Shown here piece after piece: positions 34,655 to 43,377 of a DNA stretch of 64,000 nt (positions are counted from its first letter, which is position 1; each line of letters opens with the position of its first letter). The stretch comes from Litchfieldia salsa. Lineage in GTDB: Bacteria > Bacillota > Bacilli > Bacillales > Bacillaceae_L. The translations under genes and the position numbers were made by a program. The notes beneath the pieces were generated by a model. The model was not told the DNA's origin and made no database searches. It was given only the letters and a program-made list of their open reading frames with translations. Where the stretch lies: positions 62,001-126,000 of the forward strand of contig NZ_FNJU01000011.1 in NCBI RefSeq assembly GCF_900104555.1, written 5' to 3'.

Positions 34655-36214
34655 CTATTTTTTTGGCCCTTTTTCAGGAGGCTCAGGAAGTTGGTCACTT
34701 CCAACTCTATCCTCTACCCCTTCAGCAAGCTGTGGCTGCTTTTCCATTTTCCACCATGGCATACGGACAACAATGTCCTTTTGATCTGAAGGTTGGAAAG
34801 GAGCTGCTGGAGCAAGGTATGATTCTCCAAAAGAGCGAATCGTTAAGGCATGGATTGCTAACAACGTAAACATCGTAGCAAAACCTAGTAACCCTAGTGT
34901 TCCTGAAGCAACTAGAAGCGGAAACCGAATCAACCTAATTGAAAAAGAAGCAGCATAATTAGGAATAGCGAAAGAAGAAATTCCCGTAACAGCAACAATA
35001 ATAACCATAAATGGCGAAACGAGACCTGCTTGTACAGCAGCCTGTCCTATAATTAAGGACCCAACGATACTAACAGCTTGCCCTACAGGCTTCGGCATTC
35101 TGAGACCCGCTTCTCTCATAAGTTCAAAGGCAATCTCCATTACGATTGCTTCTAATAAGACTGGAAAAGGTACAACCTCACGCCCTGAAGCAATCGTTAA
35201 TGCTAGAGGAGTTGGAATCATCTCCTGATGAAAGCTTACTAACATAACATATAAAGATGGCAGAGTTAAGCTAATCACAAAAGCGATATAGCGTATGATT
35301 CGAAAAAAGGAGCCAGCCATATAACGTGAATAATAATCATCACTCGCTTGTAAAAACTGCCAGAAATAAGTGGGCATTAGAAGAACAAATGGTGAATTAT
35401 CAACAAAAACAGCCACTCTTCCTTCTAAGATAGCTGAAGCAACCTTATCAGGTCTTTCCGTGCTCAAAACAGTTGTAAATGGCGAATAAGGAGCATCTGA
35501 AATAAGTTCCTCAATATACCCACTATCCATAATGCTATCAATTTTAATTTTTTGTAGTCGTTCCTTTACCTCATCAACTAAACTCGGTTTAACAGTTCCT
35601 TCTAAATAAGCAATATTAATGTCTGTTTTTGATTTAGTACCAATTTTCATTCCCTCCATCTTAAAAAGAGGGTCTCTAATTCTTCTTCTCACTAAGGCAG
35701 TATTGGTTCGAATATTTTCAGTAAAGCCATCTCTTGGACCACGGACCACCTGTTCTGTCGCTGGATCTTCAACCGATCTTTCCTTCCAGCCTTTTGTAGA
35801 CGCTATAAATGCTTGTTCGGAATGATCGATAACAAATAATGAATCACCAGATAAAATAGCATCAATTCCTTCTTCAACTTTGCGCGTTAACTTAACATTA
35901 TGTTTCGCTAATATCTCATTTTTCAATTTATCAGCAAAGTCCGGACCTTCCATCGTCTCATGCATACTAGTTAGAAGTTCATTTGCACGATACACCAATA
36001 GATCTAACACCGCATTTATCTCAAGGGAATTAACAAGACCATCTGTATAAATGCATGTCCCCTTAATATCACGATTATGATCGTGGAATACAAATTCTCT
36101 ATAAACGATGTCATCATTATGACTTAAAATCTCTTTAAATAATGCGAGATTATTCTCATGACCACTATTAAATGATTGTTTTAACAAGTGTCTCACTTTG
36201 TCTGCGTGTTTCAT
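34655..36214 (-). CDS. germinant receptor subunit, GerA family
   Basis: A 519-residue GerAA-type membrane protein with a large soluble N-terminal half (VEDPATEQVVRGPRDGFTENIRTN, LVRRRIRDPLFKMEGMKIG) and five or so C-terminal membrane helices. It is related to SpoVAF at 6.8-8.2 kb, which shows the same RxxxDGxTEN and RRRIRD motifs. First gene of the A-C-B operon. The ATG has AAAGGGAGAAC upstream, and a sigma-F/G-like promoter lies about 35-60 bases further up. Confidence 0.94.
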   Translation of the reverse strand: MKHADKVRHLLKQSFNSGHENNLALFKEILSHNDDIVYREFVFHDHNRDIKGTCIYTDGLVNSLEINAVLDLLVYRANELLTSMHETMEGPDFADKLKNEILAKHNVKLTRKVEEGIDAILSGDSLFVIDHSEQAFIASTKGWKERSVEDPATEQVVRGPRDGFTENIRTNTALVRRRIRDPLFKMEGMKIGTKSKTDINIAYLEGTVKPSLVDEVKERLQKIKIDSIMDSGYIEELISDAPYSPFTTVLSTERPDKVASAILEGRVAVFVDNSPFVLLMPTYFWQFLQASDDYYSRYMAGSFFRIIRYIAFVISLTLPSLYVMLVSFHQEMIPTPLALTIASGREVVPFPVLLEAIVMEIAFELMREAGLRMPKPVGQAVSIVGSLIIGQAAVQAGLVSPFMVIIVAVTGISSFAIPNYAASFSIRLIRFPLLVASGTLGLLGFATMFTLLAIHALTIRSFGESYLAPAAPFQPSDQKDIVVRMPWWKMEKQPQLAEGVEDRVGSDQLPEPPEKGPKK

Positions 36215-36242
36215 AAAAGTTCTCCCTTTCTATTCTGTGAAG

Positions 36243-36272
36243 TATTTTCCCCTAAGAAAGAAAACACTATTC
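36243..36272 (-). promoter_or_regulatory. forespore (sigma-G/F-type) promoter of the ger operon
   Basis: GGGGAAAATA (minus, 36243-36252) fits the forespore -10 pattern GGnRAnAHTR, and GAATA (36268-36272) fits GnATR, with a 15-base spacer. It is 29 bases upstream of the GerA-subunit start. Ger receptor operons are forespore-expressed. Confidence 0.5.
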
Positions 36273-36327
36273 TACTTGAATGAAAGAGAGCAAGATGGAG
36301 AATATAGAAAAAATAAGAGGTGATCCT

Positions 36328-36519
36328 GTGAATATTTATCATACTTGGATTTATGAGCATATCTTAAATACTCGTTGGATGGTTTGGGGAATTGTCGCTA
36401 CAGTGTTCCTTGCTAATCTATTAGGTCCTATCCACATTTGGTTTGTGATGAATAGTAAATCAATGCCGTTTAAGAAGAAAGAACAAGAGAGACCAACAAA
36501 AAAGGAAGTAACTGAATAA
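36328..36519 (+). CDS. small membrane protein divergent from the ger operon
   Basis: A 63-residue protein with one clear membrane span (WMVWGIVATVFLANLLGPIHIWFVM, about residues 15-39) and a basic, Lys/Glu-rich C-terminal tail. I chose GTG at 36328, 7 bases after AGAGGTGATCC; a longer frame upstream lacks a ribosome binding site. Its place beside a germinant receptor operon recalls the small D-type subunits of some Ger systems, but those usually have two spans and lie on the same strand, so the link is speculative. Confidence 0.65.
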   Translation: MNIYHTWIYEHILNTRWMVWGIVATVFLANLLGPIHIWFVMNSKSMPFKKKEQERPTKKEVTE

Positions 36520-36607
36520 CCATTCTAGGGCAAGATAAATGACGGAACTTACTGTCAAGTGCTATAATTACTTAGATAATCGAAATTATTACATAGGAGG
36601 TTCCCTA

Positions 36608-37624
36608 ATGGATACTGCTCTTTTTTCACCTTATACGATTAAAAACATAACCATCAAAAATAGAATCGTCATGTCACCAATGTGTATGTATTCTAGCCAT
36701 AATGAGGACGGAAAGGTTCAAGATTTTCATCACACTCACTATATTAGTCGTGCAGTTGGACAAGTGGGGCTAATTATGGTAGAAGCAACAGCAGTTACTC
36801 CTCAAGGAAGAATTTCAGCTGCTGATCTAGGAATTTGGAGTGATGAACATATCCCAGAACTACAAAAGCTAGTTCAGTCAATCAAGCAATATGGTGCAAC
36901 ATCGTCTATTCAAATAGCCCATGCTGGGAGAAAAGCAACCATAGACGGAGAAATAATCGCACCTTCAGCCATTGCGTTTAATGAACAAATGAAGCAGCCC
37001 AAAGAAATGACGCTTGAAGAAATTAAAGAAACCGTTCAAGCATTTAGAGAAGGTGTCCGTCGAGCCAAGGAGGCTGGCTTTGAGATCATTGAACTTCACG
37101 CAGCACATGGCTACTTAATTAACCAATTTTTATCACCATTATCAAATAAGAGAAATGACCAATATGGCGGAAGCTTTGAAAACCGCTACCGTTTCTTAGG
37201 TGAAATTATTGAGTCGGTGAAAGAAGTTTGGGATGGTCCACTAATGGTGCGTATATCAGCAAGTGATTATCACACTGACGGACTGAATGTGGATAATTAT
37301 GTGGAATATGCAAAAATGATGAAGGAACAAGGAGTAGACTTGATCGATGTAAGCTCAGGTGCTGTTGTACCAGCTCCTATCACCCCTTACCCAGGTTACC
37401 AGGTTAAGTTCGCAGAAAGAATTCGACATGGTGCTGGGATCGCAACAGGTGCAGTTGGATTAATTACAAATGGTTTACAAGCAGAAGAAATACTAAGAAA
37501 TGATCGAGCAGACTTAATCTTTATCGCACGCGAACTATTAAGAGACCCCTACTGGCCAAGAACCGCTGCAAAGCAATTAGGAGTAGAAATCGAAAGCCCT
37601 AAACAATACGACCGTGGTTGGTAA
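36608..37624 (+). CDS. namA: NADPH dehydrogenase NamA (old yellow enzyme, YqjM)
   Basis: FMN-dependent ene-reductase of 338 residues, the same length as B. subtilis YqjM/NamA. It reduces alpha,beta-unsaturated carbonyls and nitro compounds and responds to oxidative and toxic stress. The YqjM-type active site is visible: Cys-26 and Tyr-28 in [16 protein letters not shown], the His pair in [19 protein letters not shown], and SGAVVPAPI. The ATG at 36608 is preceded by AGGAGGTTCCCTA. Confidence 0.95.
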   Translation: MDTALFSPYTIKNITIKNRIVMSPMCMYSSHNEDGKVQDFHHTHYISRAVGQVGLIMVEATAVTPQGRISAADLGIWSDEHIPELQKLVQSIKQYGATSSIQIAHAGRKATIDGEIIAPSAIAFNEQMKQPKEMTLEEIKETVQAFREGVRRAKEAGFEIIELHAAHGYLINQFLSPLSNKRNDQYGGSFENRYRFLGEIIESVKEVWDGPLMVRISASDYHTDGLNVDNYVEYAKMMKEQGVDLIDVSSGAVVPAPITPYPGYQVKFAERIRHGAGIATGAVGLITNGLQAEEILRNDRADLIFIARELLRDPYWPRTAAKQLGVEIESPKQYDRGW

Positions 37625-37912
37625 ATAGAAAAGCGAAAGAAGCCCGCTTACATCCATAGGTTGGTGGAGCAACTGACGAGAGACCTTGGTCTCGGGCGGA
37701 AGTTGTGAAGCAGCCGTAGGATGTGGCTTCTGTAGCTGGACAAATAGAAAAGCGAAAGAAGCCCGTTTATCGGCGACAGGCATAAGACAGGCGCTGACAG
37801 AAGGCGCTTTTTGCCTTCCGAAGCGACTGACTTATGACCCCGAGCCGATGGCGCCTGTAGCTGGACAAATAGAAAAGCGAAAGAAGCCCCACTTACATCC
37901 ATAGGCTGGTGG
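37623..37912. repeat. composite tandem repeat, family B, copy 2
   Basis: Three units begin with the same 22-base string starting AAATAGAAAAGCG (at 37623, 37742 and 37867), spaced 119 and 125 bases apart. The first two end in TGTAGCTGGAC. The middle unit is a family-B hairpin (CGGCGACAGGCATAAGAC ... CTTATGACCCCGAGCCG). The first and third units share a different body (CTTACATCCATAGG-TGGTGGA); the third is cut short. The array follows namA directly and contains no supported gene. Confidence 0.8.
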
Positions 37913-37918
37913 ATTTCA

Positions 37919-37962
37919 AAAAATACAGGATAGCACTCCTTAGTGCTCATCCTGTATTTTTT
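37919..37962. terminator. strong bidirectional terminator after namA and the repeats
   Basis: AAATACAGGATAGCACT pairs with AGTGCTCATCCTGTATTT (one bulge), with A and T runs at both ends. Confidence 0.8.
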
Positions 37963-38052
37963 AAGTTATAAAAAAGACTCAGAACCAAACTAAAGAGTAA
38001 GCAATACGATATGAGCAATACTACTAGAAAACACCATTAAAGGAGAATTCGT

Positions 38053-38448
38053 ATGAAACGCGACGACAAAAAAATTATTAATTTAGTAAATAAAGAAGAA
38101 AAACTCAAGATTGAGACTGAATTAAAAAGCCTCCGCTTCACTAAGAATTTCCGGTCAGCCTCAGCCGAAGAATGGTATTTATTTCTTGAGCATTTTCAAG
38201 ATCCAAACATTGGTGGTGCTGCGGGTAAAGTAATCGTACATTATAATCTATACGGTAATCGAGAAGTATTTATCAACACAACCATTATCATTGATGATCC
38301 TCTTTTACATGAAAAAAAACATCAACAACTTTTATATGCGATTTGCGATGAAACCATTGATCGACTAGTTGGATATGCAGACACACTACTTTCTGTTCAT
38401 GCTGGTAAAAATTCGTATGATGCAGAATATGTTGACCAAAGTAATTAA
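38053..38448 (+). CDS. hypothetical protein, 131 residues
   Basis: I do not recognise this protein. It is soluble, with a charged N-terminal helix (DDKKIINLVNKEEKLKIETELKSL), a middle segment (SAEEWYLFLEHFQDPNIGGAAGKV, then REVFINTTIIIDDP) and a mixed C-terminal region ending YDAEYVDQSN. There is no signal peptide, membrane span or metal motif. AAAGGAG precedes the ATG by about 8 bases, so it is very likely a real gene. It lies between the namA repeat array and a convergent nitroreductase gene, alone on its strand. Confidence 0.75.
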   Translation: MKRDDKKIINLVNKEEKLKIETELKSLRFTKNFRSASAEEWYLFLEHFQDPNIGGAAGKVIVHYNLYGNREVFINTTIIIDDPLLHEKKHQQLLYAICDETIDRLVGYADTLLSVHAGKNSYDAEYVDQSN

Positions 38449-38463
38449 AACTAAAAGAATAGA

Positions 38464-39219
38464 TTAATCTAACCCAAACCCCTGTTTAGTTAAGTATTCT
38501 CTCATATACGTTCTTTTCGGTATTTGTAACATCGTTGACATTTGCTCTGTCCACGTGTCTCTTCTATTACCATTAGTACGCTCAGCATAATACATTGATA
38601 TTTCTTGATTGTATTGTTTGAGCTCCCCTTTAAAGTGCTCTATATCCTGTTGGTACTCCTCTTCATGATAGATATTTGAAAGAGGAAGTCTAGGTTTTTG
38701 GCTAGATTCATCTAAGGGGTGACCGATAGCAAGACCAAACAAAGGCAACACTCTTCTTGGTATCTTTAACACATTTTGAACGTCCTCTAGGTGATTTCGA
38801 ATTCCACCAATATAGCATGCCCCAAGTCCCATTGATTCGGCGGCAAGCACTGCGTTTTGAGAAGCGAGTGCTGCATCTATAAGGGCTACCATAAATGTCT
38901 CAGTACTTTCAATTGATTTCGAAATATCCTTTCCTTCCATTTCAGCAGCCAATTCATGACGATATAAATCTGCACAGAAAACAAAGAAATGACCATTATG
39001 TTCAACATACGATTGATTTCCGGCAATCTCTGCTAATTTCCTTTTCTTCTCTTTGTCCTTCACCCCAATTATCGTGTAAGCCTGAACAAAGCTAGAAGTA
39101 GATGCTGCCTGGGCACTGTTAACAATGAGCTCTATCTGCTCTTTGGAGAGTGGTTCTTCCTTAAATTTACGGATCGATCGGTGATTTAATATGGTTTCGA
39201 TTGTTGAATTTATAATCAT
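38464..39219 (-). CDS. oxygen-insensitive NADPH nitroreductase (NfrA/NfsA family)
   Basis: FMN-dependent nitroreductase-superfamily enzyme of 251 residues. Visible family features are NHRSIRKFKEEPLS near the N-terminus, AQAASTSSFVQAY, GLGACYIGGIRNH and the C-terminal basic region (KRTYMREYLTKQGFGLD) of the NfsA/NfrA group. The second of two adjacent ATGs (39219) is better spaced from GAGGAGGG. It probably reduces quinones, nitroaromatics or flavins; the exact substrate is unknown. Confidence 0.9.
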   Translation of the reverse strand: MIINSTIETILNHRSIRKFKEEPLSKEQIELIVNSAQAASTSSFVQAYTIIGVKDKEKKRKLAEIAGNQSYVEHNGHFFVFCADLYRHELAAEMEGKDISKSIESTETFMVALIDAALASQNAVLAAESMGLGACYIGGIRNHLEDVQNVLKIPRRVLPLFGLAIGHPLDESSQKPRLPLSNIYHEEEYQQDIEHFKGELKQYNQEISMYYAERTNGNRRDTWTEQMSTMLQIPKRTYMREYLTKQGFGLD

Positions 39220-39336
39220 CATTATCCCTCCTCTACTATAGTTATAACAAAAAAGAAGCATTAAGGCATCTTATTAACCTCATCTCTTGCAACTGAATAT
39301 ATATAGGTAAATTAGTTACAAAGAGGAGAGAATACC

Positions 39337-39759
39337 GTGACAATTCGAAGAGCCACGCACAATGAGATAGCAATAATCAGGAGTTATGGTGATAAAGTTA
39401 GAGATGAAGCTTCATTAGGTTATTTAGCTAATAGCCCTTATGCAGCAGAGGAATTGAAAGGCTTTAATGATTATTTTATTTCAGAGGATAAAGGTGTCAT
39501 TCAAGGATGGGTATTAGTAGGCGAGTCATTTGACTATTACACAAGTCAAACGACCGGAATGATTCTTGAATTATATGTATTTAAGGAGCATCGAAATCGA
39601 GGGTTAGGAAAAATATTAATAAAATCAGCCTTATCTTATTTTAAGCATCTTGGACTTAACCGAATCCATCTAAATGTGTTCTCAGGAAACCATGCGAAAA
39701 AACTTTACGAGAAACTAGGTTTTAAGGAAGTTTCCACAGTAATGGAGAAAAAAATATAA
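39337..39759 (+). CDS. GNAT family N-acetyltransferase
   Basis: A 140-residue single-domain acetyltransferase. The core strand is GMILELYVFKEHR, followed by the acetyl-CoA loop NRGLGKILI (about residues 88-96) and the C-terminal motif NRIHLNVFSGNHAKKLYEKLGF. GTG start after GAGGAGAGAATACC. Substrate not predictable. A single gene convergent with rnz. Confidence 0.85.
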   Translation: MTIRRATHNEIAIIRSYGDKVRDEASLGYLANSPYAAEELKGFNDYFISEDKGVIQGWVLVGESFDYYTSQTTGMILELYVFKEHRNRGLGKILIKSALSYFKHLGLNRIHLNVFSGNHAKKLYEKLGFKEVSTVMEKKI

Positions 39760-39766
39760 TACTTTT

Positions 39767-39802
39767 AAGGGGGAGAGCTAAAGCGAAGCCTTCCCCTCCC
39801 TT
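39767..39802. terminator. hairpin between the GNAT gene and rnz
   Basis: AAGGGGGAGAGCT and AAGCCTTCCCCTCCCTT form a GC-rich, imperfect stem between convergent genes. A good T run is lacking on either side, so terminator function is only probable. Confidence 0.4.
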
Positions 39803-39827
39803 GTAGTATTATTTATAGCATCACTCT

Positions 39828-40751
39828 TTACCGTACGATTTCATATGTAAATAAATCAAAGGCAAGAAAAGTATTTGGGAAAATCTCTTTGGCTTCACGT
39901 TCTAACCTACTAGCATCATCGCCTTGATATCTTGAGCTAATATGGGTCAATATAAGCGTTTTTACGTTTGCATCAGATGCAACTTGGGCTGCTTGTGAGG
40001 TTGTTGAATGAAAATATTCATGTGCTAAATCTTGTTCATTAGAACTGAATGTAGCCTCATGGATCAGAGTATTTGCATTTTTAGCTAGCAGTAGACTATT
40101 ATCACAATGACGAGTATCGCCTAGAATTGTCACTACTCTACCACTTTGGGGAGGGCCTATAAAGTCTTTACCATCTATCACTCTACCATCATCAAGGGTA
40201 ACGACCTCCCCTGCTTTAATGTTCTGATAAATAGGACCAGGTGGGATCTCAAATACCTTTAGTTTATCAACCAGTAATGTACCTAGCAGATCTTTTTCAA
40301 TAACACGATACCCATATGAATCAATTCCATGGTCTAACTTTTTTACAATAACCTCAAATTGATTATCCTCAAAAATCGTTCCATCCTCTTCTATCTCATG
40401 AACATTTAATGGATATTTCAAATGTGTTTTGCTAATGGACAAAGAAGTATTTATAAATTCCTTGATTCCCTTTGGACCATAAACAGTTAAAACAGTATCA
40501 CCACTTTGAAATGAGCGACTACCTAACAAGCCAGGTAAACCAAATATATGATCACCATGTAGATGTGTTATAAAAATCTTCTCAATTCTACGTGGCTTAA
40601 TTGGTGTATATAGAATTTGATGTTGAGTTGCCTCCCCGCAATCAAATAGCCATGTTGTACCCCTTTCAGCAACTAACTGTAGGGCAATTGAAGAAACGTT
40701 CCGTTCTTTTGCTGGAACCCCTGCACCAGTTCCGAGAAATATGATTTCCAT
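39828..40751 (-). CDS. rnz: ribonuclease Z
   Basis: Metallo-beta-lactamase-fold endonuclease that matures the 3' end of tRNA precursors lacking an encoded CCA. The 307-residue product equals the B. subtilis length. Motifs: [21 protein letters not shown] at the N-terminus, the zinc motif [13 protein letters not shown] (HxHxDH), [14 protein letters not shown] and LTHISSRYQ. The ATG at 40751 gives the canonical start, with GTGAGGTG upstream; longer starts add unrelated sequence. Confidence 0.97.
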   Translation of the reverse strand: MEIIFLGTGAGVPAKERNVSSIALQLVAERGTTWLFDCGEATQHQILYTPIKPRRIEKIFITHLHGDHIFGLPGLLGSRSFQSGDTVLTVYGPKGIKEFINTSLSISKTHLKYPLNVHEIEEDGTIFEDNQFEVIVKKLDHGIDSYGYRVIEKDLLGTLLVDKLKVFEIPPGPIYQNIKAGEVVTLDDGRVIDGKDFIGPPQSGRVVTILGDTRHCDNSLLLAKNANTLIHEATFSSNEQDLAHEYFHSTTSQAAQVASDANVKTLILTHISSRYQGDDASRLEREAKEIFPNTFLAFDLFTYEIVR

Positions 40752-41123
40752 GTAAAACACCTCACTTTTTGAAAAAAGATTATTGTAACAATTCGAAAAA
40801 TTGTATAAACTAGAATAACTGTAGTCATATTTCAAAATTAGAAAGAGACATGGTATCATTTTAACCTATGGGGGAAGAATCGCACAAATGATGTTATCGA
40901 TACCACAATCATATACACTACATCAATAAGTAATAAACGGTGAAATCGGAAACAATAAAACGATGTATTGAACTGGTTTCTCGAATTTTGACACAATTCA
41001 AAAATATTTTTTCAAAAAACAAACTAAATGTTTGATTTAACTGAAATAAAAGTCTAAAATTAATTATTTGTATAGGATAAAAATTTCAAAATAATCAAGC
41101 ATGAATAAAGTGAGGTACTATTC
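40752..41123. other. 372-base intergenic region between rnz and zwf
   Basis: AT-rich spacer between the divergent rnz and zwf genes. I found one promoter candidate for zwf (listed separately) and no supported gene. A 13-codon ORF at about 40888-40929 (ATG ATG TTA, preceded by GGGGGA) is too short to support. Confidence 0.6.
41032..41060 (+). promoter_or_regulatory. candidate sigma-A promoter of zwf
   Basis: TTGATT (41032-41037) and TAAAAT (41055-41060) with a 17-base spacer, 63 bases upstream of the zwf GTG. Confidence 0.5.
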
Positions 41124-42623
41124 GTGAATACATATAAACCTAAAACAACAATTGTTATTTTTGGAGCTACTGGTGATTTAGCAAAACGAAAGCTATTTCC
41201 ATCCATTTACCGCTTATTCAAAAAAGGAAAAATCTCTGAAGATTTCGCAGTGGTTGGTGTTGCTAGAAGACCATTGACAAACGAAGAATTCAGAAGTAAT
41301 GTAATCAACTCTGTCTCTGAGGTTGATCAAAACTGTGAGAATATAGAAGGCTTTTCTAGTCATTTTTATTATCATCCGTTTGATGTGACTAATACCGCTT
41401 CTTATCAAGAGCTTAATCAGTTATTAGGAACATTAGACGATACATATCACACAGAAGGCAATCGTATTTTTTACTTAGCTATGGCACCTGAATTCTTCGG
41501 AACAATTGCCGAGCATTTGAAAGAAGAAGGATTAACAAAGACGAATGGATATAGTCGCCTTGTTATCGAAAAACCATTCGGACATAACCACCCTTCTGCA
41601 CAACAACTAAACGATCAAATCCGACATGCTTTTAAAGAAGATCAAATTTACCGTATTGATCATTATCTTGGTAAAGAAATGGTCCAAAACATTGAGGTTA
41701 TCCGGTTTGCAAACGCGATTTTCGAACCACTATGGAATAATCGTTATATTTCTAATATCCAAATAACTTCAAGTGAAGTTCTAGGTGTTGAGGATCGTGG
41801 TGGCTACTATGAAAAATCTGGTGCCATTCGTGATATGGTTCAAAATCACATGCTACAAATGGTTTCTCTACTAGCAATGGAGCCTCCGATCAAATTAACT
41901 ACAGAAGAAATTAGAAGTGAGAAAATCAAAGTATTACGTGCATTACGTCCAGTTGATGAAAACAATATCGACGAATACTTTGTAAGAGGCCAGTATGGAC
42001 CAGGAACGGTAAATGACGTTAACGTTAATGGTTACCGTGAGGAAAATAATGTTGATCCTAATTCGATTACCGAAACGTATGTAGCTGGAAAATTAATGAT
42101 TGATAATTTCAGATGGGCTGGTGTTCCATTCTATATTCGAACCGGGAAGAAAATGGCTGCCAAATCAACAAAAATTGTAGTGCAATTTAAGGATATCCCA
42201 ATGAACCTTTACTACAAAAAAGGGGTCAATGAACCAGTCCAAAACCCTAACCTTCTTGTTATTCATATTCAACCAGAAGAAGGAATTACACTACATCTTA
42301 ATGTGAAGAAATCCGGACAAGAAACACAACCAGTTCAGTTAGATTTCAGCAATGATTTAATTGATGGTATTAATACACCTGAGGCATATGAAAAGCTGAT
42401 TTATGATTGCATTCGTGGTGATGCAACCAACTTTACTCATTGGGATGAAGTTTCACTTTCTTGGAGCTTTGTTGACCCAATCTCTTCAGTATGGGAAAGT
42501 AGAATTACGACTGATTTCCCTAATTACCCTGCTGGTTCGATGGGTCCAAAAGCAGCTGATGATCTATTAGCTAAAAATGGTGATCATTGGTGGCCACTAT
42601 CTGACTTTGAAAATAAGAAGTAA
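41124..42623 (+). CDS. zwf: glucose-6-phosphate 1-dehydrogenase
   Basis: First enzyme of the oxidative pentose phosphate pathway, making NADPH and 6-phosphogluconolactone. The 499-residue protein shows the cofactor motif FGATGDLAKRKLFPS (about residues 13-27), EKPFGHN, and the active-site RIDHYLGKEMVQN. The start is a GTG preceded by GTGAGGTACT. The downstream gndA lies on the opposite strand after a cyclase-family gene. Confidence 0.97.
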   Translation: MNTYKPKTTIVIFGATGDLAKRKLFPSIYRLFKKGKISEDFAVVGVARRPLTNEEFRSNVINSVSEVDQNCENIEGFSSHFYYHPFDVTNTASYQELNQLLGTLDDTYHTEGNRIFYLAMAPEFFGTIAEHLKEEGLTKTNGYSRLVIEKPFGHNHPSAQQLNDQIRHAFKEDQIYRIDHYLGKEMVQNIEVIRFANAIFEPLWNNRYISNIQITSSEVLGVEDRGGYYEKSGAIRDMVQNHMLQMVSLLAMEPPIKLTTEEIRSEKIKVLRALRPVDENNIDEYFVRGQYGPGTVNDVNVNGYREENNVDPNSITETYVAGKLMIDNFRWAGVPFYIRTGKKMAAKSTKIVVQFKDIPMNLYYKKGVNEPVQNPNLLVIHIQPEEGITLHLNVKKSGQETQPVQLDFSNDLIDGINTPEAYEKLIYDCIRGDATNFTHWDEVSLSWSFVDPISSVWESRITTDFPNYPAGSMGPKAADDLLAKNGDHWWPLSDFENKK

Positions 42624-42638
42624 CAAAGGAGTGTTAAC

Positions 42639-43265
42639 ATGAAAATCTATGATGTTTCAACAACGATTCAACATGGGATGGCTGTTTATGAAAACAAGTC
42701 TGAAAAAAAACCAACTATCACAACTGTGACTGACGGATATATTTCTGAAACTAGACTTGATATGGATGTTCATAATGGTACACATGTTGATGCTCCGTTA
42801 CATATGATCGTTAATGGTGAAGCCATCGAAACACTTGCTCTTGAGGATCTTGTTGGTTCTAGTAAAGTCTTTGATTTAACAGACATTGAAGACAAAATTA
42901 CAAGAAAAGACCTTGAAGCATTAGATATCCAAAAGAACGATTTCATCATTTTCAAGACAAAAAACTCTTTTGAAGAGGAGTTTAACTTTGACTTTATCTT
43001 TTTAGCTAAAGAAGCCGCAAAATATCTTGTAGAAAAAGGCATTCGTGGCGTGGCTACAGATGCACTAGGAATCGAACGCAGCCAGGAAGGTCATCCAACC
43101 CATAAAACACTATTTGGAGCAAATATCATCATTATTGAAGGCTTACGTCTTAAAGATGTACCTGCTGGTGAATATTTCATGGTTGCTGCTCCATTAAAAC
43201 TAACAGGCATAGAAGCGGCACCTGCTCGTATATTATTGCTTGAAGGTGTACAAGCATCTCAATAG
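42639..43265 (+). CDS. cyclase-family (KynB-like) metal-dependent hydrolase
   Basis: A 208-residue protein of the arylformamidase/cyclase family. The metal-binding signature HNGTHVDAPLH (about residues 46-56) is complete, and GVATDALGIERSQEGHPTHKTLF and the C-terminal PAGEYFMVAAPLKLTGIEAAP follow. Relatives hydrolyse N-formylkynurenine or cyclise and open amide rings; with no tryptophan genes nearby I cannot assign a substrate. It lies 15 bases after zwf and shares its transcript. Confidence 0.85.
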   Translation: MKIYDVSTTIQHGMAVYENKSEKKPTITTVTDGYISETRLDMDVHNGTHVDAPLHMIVNGEAIETLALEDLVGSSKVFDLTDIEDKITRKDLEALDIQKNDFIIFKTKNSFEEEFNFDFIFLAKEAAKYLVEKGIRGVATDALGIERSQEGHPTHKTLFGANIIIIEGLRLKDVPAGEYFMVAAPLKLTGIEAAPARILLLEGVQASQ

Positions 43266-43271
43266 AAACTG

Positions 43272-43302
43272 GACCTCATCTTTATGGATGAGGTCTTTTT
43301 TT
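43272..43302 (+). terminator. intrinsic terminator of the zwf unit
   Basis: GACCTCATC (43272-43280) pairs with GATGAGGTC (43287-43295) around a short loop, followed by seven T. Confidence 0.88.
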
Positions 43303-43327
43303 CTGATTAATATAAATCAATTCATAG

Positions 43328-43359
43328 AAAAAAGAACAGTCAGATCACTCCAACTGTCC
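43328..43359 (-). terminator. weak terminator of gndA
   Basis: GGACAGTT pairs with AACTGT-type bases (ACTGTTC) across a 12-base loop, followed by TTTTTT in transcript sense, 18 bases after the gndA stop. Confidence 0.45.
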
Positions 43360-43377
43360 TCACAAATATTAATTATT

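Noticed and set aside
37623-37912. CRISPR array interpretation of the three direct repeats
   Set aside because: Only three repeats with about 100-base bodies, two of which are themselves related; there is no cas gene and the bodies form hairpins.
37577-37950. ORFs of 68-100 codons across the composite repeat
   Set aside because: They are read-through of repeat units (with repeated peptide blocks) without ribosome binding sites.
40888-40929. 13-codon ORF (ATG ATG TTA...) preceded by GGGGGA upstream of zwf
   Set aside because: Too short, ribosome binding site spacing is long (about 11 bases), no membrane or motif character.
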